Below, in pieces: positions 59,893-64,000 of a stretch of 64,000 nt of DNA. This stretch comes from Hahella ganghwensis DSM 17046 (GTDB lineage: Bacteria > Pseudomonadota > Gammaproteobacteria > Pseudomonadales > Oleiphilaceae): contig NZ_AQXX01000136.1 of assembly GCF_000376785.1 (NCBI RefSeq), forward strand, positions 62,001 to 126,000, in the 5' to 3' direction. Numbering within the stretch: position 1 is the first letter of the stretch; each line of letters starts with the position of its first letter. Position numbers and translations under genes: made by a program. The notes under the pieces are model-generated. The model was not told the origin of the DNA, did not search any database, and saw only the letters and a program-made list of their open reading frames with translations.

Positions 59893-60428
59893 TTTGAGCA
59901 CCCTTTACTGCGTTGGTATTTAAAGTCTAGCTAATGTTACAGTTTGTAAGTAATTCCTTATCGTCATGAAAACAGCTAACCTTATAGTGTCTGGCCGTTG
60001 CTCTATAAAACTTCGAGTACAAGTACGAGCCGCAAGCCTGCCGTGAACTTATAGGAAGGGTTTGTCCTTAACTTAATGCGAAATTCTCTTCCCCAACACT
60101 TCCAGTGTTTACAAAAGCGCCTACACTAAAAAGAAAGGGCAGTACCTGCCTTATTCAGTGAAAGGAGGCAGGTGAAAAGAGACAGTGAAAACCAGACGAA
60201 ACATGGCGGTGTCCGGCAGCTCCGTTCACCACCCAGGCATGCCGGAGAGTTGATATACATCACTAAATCAAAAAAACACTAATAGTTACTTGCCTTTCCC
60301 GCTTGCCATTCGATAATCATTGTCTAACATTTTGAGAATGCTGATAAATTTATCCAGCGACCGGCAGAAATAAAAAATTGATAAATCGCCTCCCAAATGC
60401 CAATAACTTTCCAATCAAAGGAAAACAC
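59893..60428. other. Gene-free 536-base divergent region with two hairpins
   Basis: Between the divergent protease and solute-binding genes. It holds an 8-bp stem (ACCTGCCT/AGGCAGGT, 60144-60173) and a 7-bp inverted repeat (TCCGGCA 60212-60218 / TGCCGGA 60240-60246). These could be part of a small RNA or leader; no T-tract follows, so they are not obvious terminators. Confidence 0.4.
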
Positions 60429-61235
60429 ATGCCGATATACAAAGCCTCCGGGAAGGTGGCGTTTCTACTCTTCGCTATCATTTCCACACTTACTATTATT
60501 TCCTCACAAGCCATCGCCGCCCAGAATGACATCACTTTTTGCAGTGATAACAACTACTGGTACCCTTTCACCTATGTGAACGATGATGGAGAAGCCGCTG
60601 GCGTCCATGTGGATATCGTCAAACAGGCAGCGCGCAATCTTGGTTATAACGTCGAATTCAAACCCATGCTGTGGCAGGATTGTCTGGATTCAGCCCGGGG
60701 AAATCTGGTCCATGGAGTGGTGACCGCCTCTTATAAACAAGAGCGGGCGCAATATATGAATTACCCTGTCGATGCGGTTACCGCCAAGCGATCGGCTTCC
60801 CGGGTCGCCCAGGTGGAGTACATCGTGGTGGTCTCCAGTGACAGTAACTACGACTTCAAGGGTGATTTGAATACGCTTCCTGAACCTGTTCGCGTGGCCA
60901 AGGGTTACTCGATTGTCAGCACATTGCGTGAATCCAACAGAAAGATTTACGAGAGCAAGACCGGCGAACTGCGTAATATCGAGAAGCTGGCAAAGCTGAA
61001 AAGCGGCTCTGTCATCACAACGCCGGAAGTTTATCATCACCTGCAGAAAGACCCGAACTTCAAAGGTCTGCTGAAGTCCAATCTATTCCCCATCAGCAGT
61101 AAATCCTACCACCTGACATTCGCTAAAGGCGCTCCATTTGATGCCAGTCAGGAAAATGCCATCTGGGATGAAGTGGCCAGGTTACGTGATGACCCAAAAT
61201 TCATGGGTGCTCTAACCGAGAAATATCTGCGTTAG
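60429..61235 (+). CDS. Periplasmic solute-binding protein (family 3)
   Basis: A 268-residue exported protein with a signal peptide (MPIYKASGKVAFLLFAIIST, cleaved before QND) and the family-3 opening ITFCSDNNYWYPFTYVNDDG and AAGVHVDIVKQAARNL. I start at ATG 60429 (AAGGA six bases upstream), not at the TTG 51 bases earlier. No transporter subunits follow, so it is orphan; such proteins can also be sensors of polar amino acids. A 12-base inverted repeat follows the gene. Confidence 0.85.
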   Translation: MPIYKASGKVAFLLFAIISTLTIISSQAIAAQNDITFCSDNNYWYPFTYVNDDGEAAGVHVDIVKQAARNLGYNVEFKPMLWQDCLDSARGNLVHGVVTASYKQERAQYMNYPVDAVTAKRSASRVAQVEYIVVVSSDSNYDFKGDLNTLPEPVRVAKGYSIVSTLRESNRKIYESKTGELRNIEKLAKLKSGSVITTPEVYHHLQKDPNFKGLLKSNLFPISSKSYHLTFAKGAPFDASQENAIWDEVARLRDDPKFMGALTEKYLR

Positions 61236-61249
61236 AGGCCTATCTCCCC

Positions 61250-61311
61250 CAGTTGTCTGCCGGTGATGGCTTATACAAGAGCACTTGCATGAGATCATTG
61301 GCAGACAATTG
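61250..61311 (+). repeat. 12-bp inverted repeat after the solute-binding gene
   Basis: CAGTTGTCTGCC (61250-61261) and GGCAGACAATTG (61300-61311) pair at eleven of twelve positions with a 38-base loop. It is located 15 bases after the stop codon and has no T-tract, so it is either a weak transcript-end structure or a binding site. Confidence 0.4.
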
Positions 61312-61385
61312 GCGGGCAGTTCTATAACGAGTATCCTCATTCATCCTCACCAAGCCAGCAACCGGTCATTCCCCCGGCCGGAAAT

Positions 61386-62234
61386 TTACTCCCCTCGCTC
61401 CCATCGCCTTTTACACAATCCCAGCAGGCTCTCCAGAGCTTTTTCCGTCTCCTGGTGGCTTGGGTAGGCCAATCCAATTTCCAGCTTCAGATCGATTTCC
61501 GCCAGTGGTCTTAGCACAATATCCTTACGTTCCCGGGTCGTAGGCCAGTCCGGTACCAGAGCCGCCCCGACACCAGCGCTGACCAACCCCAGAGCATATT
61601 CAATGGTTCGAATGTTGGCCCGTACATGGAATTCAATTTGCCGTGTCCGCAATTCCTGCTGCAGCCTCTGTAAAGCGTCGCAAGGACTGCGATGTATGAA
61701 CGGCAGGTTATTGAGCTCCTCCAGCGGCACTTCTTCTTTCAGACAGAGTGGATGACCCGGTGGTAACGCCAGCAGATAACGATCAAGCCATATAGGCTGA
61801 AAATGATCATCGTCACGGATATGCGCCGGAGTGATAATACAGGCATCACAGAGTTCTTCCGGGTTGACCAGTGTGAGTTCCAGAGACTCCACGGTCTGGA
61901 TAAGCTCTTTTAGCAACTGGCTCATCCGATCCGTTCCCAGGGATCGCATTAACCCCAGCGTAAAGGAGACTGGACGCGGCTGACTACGAAACAGGTGCGT
62001 GATGGCCTGCGCCTCGCTGGTCAGCTTCTTTGCCAAAGGATAGAGACGCTGAGCCGCATCAGTCGGGTATACCCCCTTGCTATGACGAGTGAAAAGAGAG
62101 GCTTCCAGGTGACTTTCCAACTGCTGAATAGCCGCCGATATGGAGGGTTGTGCCACAAAACAGCGTCTGGCCGCCGCCGAAATGGAGCCAAGCTCATATA
62201 CCGCAATAAAATAACGCAGCTCCCGTAAGTCCAT
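61386..62234 (-). CDS. LysR-family regulator, divergent from gcdH
   Basis: A 282-residue LysR-type regulator: N-terminal winged helix (MDLRELRYFIAVYELGSISA, AAIQQLESHLEASLF) and an effector domain. It starts at ATG 62234 with AGGA six bases upstream; an ATG 12 codons earlier is weaker. The divergent arrangement with glutaryl-CoA dehydrogenase is that of the GcdR type seen in pseudomonads. It probably activates gcdH in response to glutarate or a related metabolite (inference). Confidence 0.9.
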   Translation of the reverse strand: MDLRELRYFIAVYELGSISAAARRCFVAQPSISAAIQQLESHLEASLFTRHSKGVYPTDAAQRLYPLAKKLTSEAQAITHLFRSQPRPVSFTLGLMRSLGTDRMSQLLKELIQTVESLELTLVNPEELCDACIITPAHIRDDDHFQPIWLDRYLLALPPGHPLCLKEEVPLEELNNLPFIHRSPCDALQRLQQELRTRQIEFHVRANIRTIEYALGLVSAGVGAALVPDWPTTRERKDIVLRPLAEIDLKLEIGLAYPSHQETEKALESLLGLCKRRWERGE

Positions 62235-62286
62235 ACTATTTCCTGCATTCCTGTCACCAAGGGTGATCAATATCCTGCTGTCATCT

Positions 62287-62309
62287 TGCTATAGAAATCA
62301 GCTATAGCA
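62287..62309 (+). promoter_or_regulatory. LysR operator candidate in the divergent region
   Basis: TGCTATAG (62287-62294) and CTATAGCA (62302-62309) form a perfect 8-bp inverted repeat separated by seven bases, in the LysR T-N11-A style. It lies in the shared control region, with a second AT-rich near-palindrome ATATAA-A-TTATAT at 62315-62327. Confidence 0.6.
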
Positions 62310-62509
62310 CTTTCATATAAATTATATTTCAACTCTATCAAAAGTGCTCGTATGCTAGGGTCTGTTAACGATTTGTCGTACCTGCACTGACAGTAGTTTC
62401 CATTTGGGCTTCCTCTGCTCAGTCAGGCATTGATTAGATAGACCCAGGTCAAACAATAGGCCAACCAATAGATCAGACAGACACAGGCCCATTCCGGAGA
62501 ATAGTATTC

Positions 62510-63697
62510 ATGAGCGCGAGCAAACCCCAATTCGACTGGCAAGACCCTTTCCTGCTGGAAACCCAGCTAACCGATGATGAGCGTATGATTCGCGACACAG
62601 CCCGCGACTACGCCCAGGAAAAGCTCATGCCCCGAATACTGGAAGCGAACCGGAAGGAAATCTTTCATCGTGAAATCATGAACGAGCTTGGCGAACTGGG
62701 CCTGCTCGGCTGTACCCTGCCTGAAGAGTACGGGTGCGCCGGGACCAATTATGTCAGCTATGGTCTGGTCGCCAGAGAAGTGGAAAGGGTCGACAGCGGC
62801 TATCGCTCAGCCATGAGCGTGCAGTCTTCCCTGGTCATGCATCCGATACACGCTTATGGCAGTGAAGAACAGCGCAAGAAATATCTGCCCAAGCTGGCCT
62901 CGGGGGAATGGGTGGGATGTTTCGGACTGACTGAACCGGACTCAGGTTCAGACCCCGGCAGCATGCGCACCCGTGCCGAAAAAGTGGCGGATGGTTACCT
63001 GCTTAAAGGCACCAAAATGTGGATCACCAACTCCCCGATTGCCGATGTGATGGTGGTTTGGGCCAAGCTGGATGGCGAGATTCGCGGGTTTATTCTTGAA
63101 AAAGGAATGCCTGGCCTCTCAGCTCCCAAGATAGAAGGAAAGTTCTCTCTACGGGCCTCTATTACCGGTGAAATCGTCATGGAGGATGTGTTCGTCCCTG
63201 AGTCCCAGATTCTTCCCAATGCTTCAGGCCTGAAGGGCCCCTTCGGCTGCCTGAACAAAGCCCGCTATGGGATCGCCTGGGGTGCGTTGGGGGCTGCGGA
63301 GTTCTGCTGGACACAGGCACGCCAGTACACCCTTGACCGCAAACAGTTTGGTCGCCCTTTGGCGGCGAATCAATTGGTTCAGTTGAAACTGGCAAATATG
63401 CAGACAGAAATTAGTGTTGGCCTACAAGCCTGCCTGCAGGCAGGTCGACTGATGGATAACGATCAGTGCGCCCCAGAATTGATCTCGCTGATCAAACGCA
63501 ACTCCTGTGGCAAAGCCCTGGACATTGCACGCATCGCCAGAGACATGCATGGGGGTAACGGCATCGCGGATGAATTCCATGTCATACGCCACGTCTGCAA
63601 CCTGGAAGCGGTGAACACCTATGAAGGCACTCACGATATTCATGCTCTGATATTGGGCCGTGCTCAAACCGGGTTGCAGGCCTTTACGGGCGTCTGA
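62510..63697 (+). CDS. gcdH: Glutaryl-CoA dehydrogenase
   Basis: GcdH (395 residues) is a flavin acyl-CoA dehydrogenase that oxidises and decarboxylates glutaryl-CoA to crotonyl-CoA in lysine and glutarate breakdown. Typical segments are [30 protein letters not shown], the flavin contacts [19 protein letters not shown], the [18 protein letters not shown] block and the catalytic Glu in [10 protein letters not shown]. It is separated from the LysR gene by a control region and followed by a terminator. Confidence 0.96.
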   Translation: MSASKPQFDWQDPFLLETQLTDDERMIRDTARDYAQEKLMPRILEANRKEIFHREIMNELGELGLLGCTLPEEYGCAGTNYVSYGLVAREVERVDSGYRSAMSVQSSLVMHPIHAYGSEEQRKKYLPKLASGEWVGCFGLTEPDSGSDPGSMRTRAEKVADGYLLKGTKMWITNSPIADVMVVWAKLDGEIRGFILEKGMPGLSAPKIEGKFSLRASITGEIVMEDVFVPESQILPNASGLKGPFGCLNKARYGIAWGALGAAEFCWTQARQYTLDRKQFGRPLAANQLVQLKLANMQTEISVGLQACLQAGRLMDNDQCAPELISLIKRNSCGKALDIARIARDMHGGNGIADEFHVIRHVCNLEAVNTYEGTHDIHALILGRAQTGLQAFTGV

Positions 63698-63784
63698 GTT
63701 TCTCCGGAGTCTCAGATTTATACTGGAGCTCCAGAAGATGCGCTGTCCAGACAATATACACGTTAAAAATAACAAGCAATATCG

Positions 63785-63811
63785 CCGGCCCCGAATGGGG
63801 TCGGTTCTTCT
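63785..63811 (+). terminator. Terminator of gcdH
   Basis: An 8-bp stem (CCGGCCCC/GGGGTCGG, one G-T pair, loop GAAT) followed by TTCTTCT, 88 bases after the gcdH stop and 22 before the next start. Confidence 0.7.
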
Positions 63812-63832
63812 ATCAGGCTGAGGATATCCAGC

Positions 63833-64000
63833 ATGCAAAATCGCGCGGAAGTGGTGGAACAAAATTTTATACGGCGAGTGAGCTCCGGCGATCTGCCACA
63901 AGCACTGAGTAACACCACTCCTGCACAAGCAGGGCTCAGTCACGCCGAGGCCGTGGCACTATTTGAATCCCAGGTCTTGTCCAGAGTATTGGATCTTCAT
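63833..64000 (+). CDS. 2-oxoacid dehydrogenase E1-like protein, N-terminal fragment
   Basis: The first 56 residues of a gene that runs out of the window. It begins with ATG (AGGA eight bases upstream) and carries LSHAEAVALFESQVLSRVLDLH, which resembles the opening of thiamine-dependent E1 components that act on branched 2-oxo acids. If so, its location next to gcdH could link 2-oxoacid oxidation to the glutaryl-CoA pathway. The identification rests on a short segment, so it is tentative. Confidence 0.45.
   Translation, partial: MQNRAEVVEQNFIRRVSSGDLPQALSNTTPAQAGLSHAEAVALFESQVLSRVLDLH

Overview
This 64 kb window looks like chromosomal DNA of a marine-type gammaproteobacterium, probably Oceanospirillales or Alteromonadales-like (Hahella, Endozoicomonas or Marinobacter relatives). 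The evidence is gene order: darP / nit-yhdP-rng-maf-mreDCB / gatCAB, miaB-ybeZ-ybeY-corC-lnt and leuS-lptE-holA are arranged as in pseudomonads and relatives, and there is a secreted chitinase with a chitin-binding module. I saw no tRNA, rRNA, CRISPR array, insertion sequence or prophage. The genus is inference only.

Layout. 1-11.3 kb: 3' end of mgtE and darP on +, then the minus-strand block mreB, mreC, mreD, maf, rng, yhdP, nit (cell shape, RNA processing, envelope lipid transport). 11.5-15 kb: gatCAB, the glutaminyl/asparaginyl-tRNA amidotransferase. 15.3-18 kb: a small secreted DUF4124 protein, rimO and a PilZ protein. 18-21 kb: cysD-cysN sulfate activation; CysN carries a C-terminal APS-kinase-like tail with no P-loop. 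21-29.7 kb: the nucleoid protein YejK, then a signalling block (HDOD-GAF histidine kinase, REC-PAS-GGDEF-EAL regulator, REC-EAL regulator), divergent from a MinD-like ATPase whose reading frame breaks at a run of nine C. 29.7-41.5 kb: trmH, a DUF1820 gene, miaB-ybeZ-ybeY-corC-lnt, a DUF1451 gene and leuS-lptE-holA.

41.5-64 kb is more accessory: a SlyA/MarR-type regulator with a DHA2 efflux pump, a lone CheW, a GNAT acetyltransferase, an FHA-EAL protein, a chemoreceptor, a hemolysin III-like protein, a secreted beta-helix protein, a slipin-NfeD pair, a GH18 chitinase, two orphan periplasmic solute-binding proteins (one with a frameshift in its signal peptide), a secreted subtilisin-like protease, and a LysR regulator divergent from glutaryl-CoA dehydrogenase. 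The window ends inside a probable 2-oxoacid dehydrogenase E1 gene.

The main points for follow-up are the C9 tract in the MinD-like gene, a cluster of GGTAYT elements upstream of the chitinase, the dead APS-kinase tail of CysN, an apparent ATT start in mreC, a foldable leader upstream of miaB, and likely operators for the SlyA-like and LysR regulators. No single complete novel system is proven by sequence alone; the signalling block with the frameshifted MinD-like protein is the best candidate.
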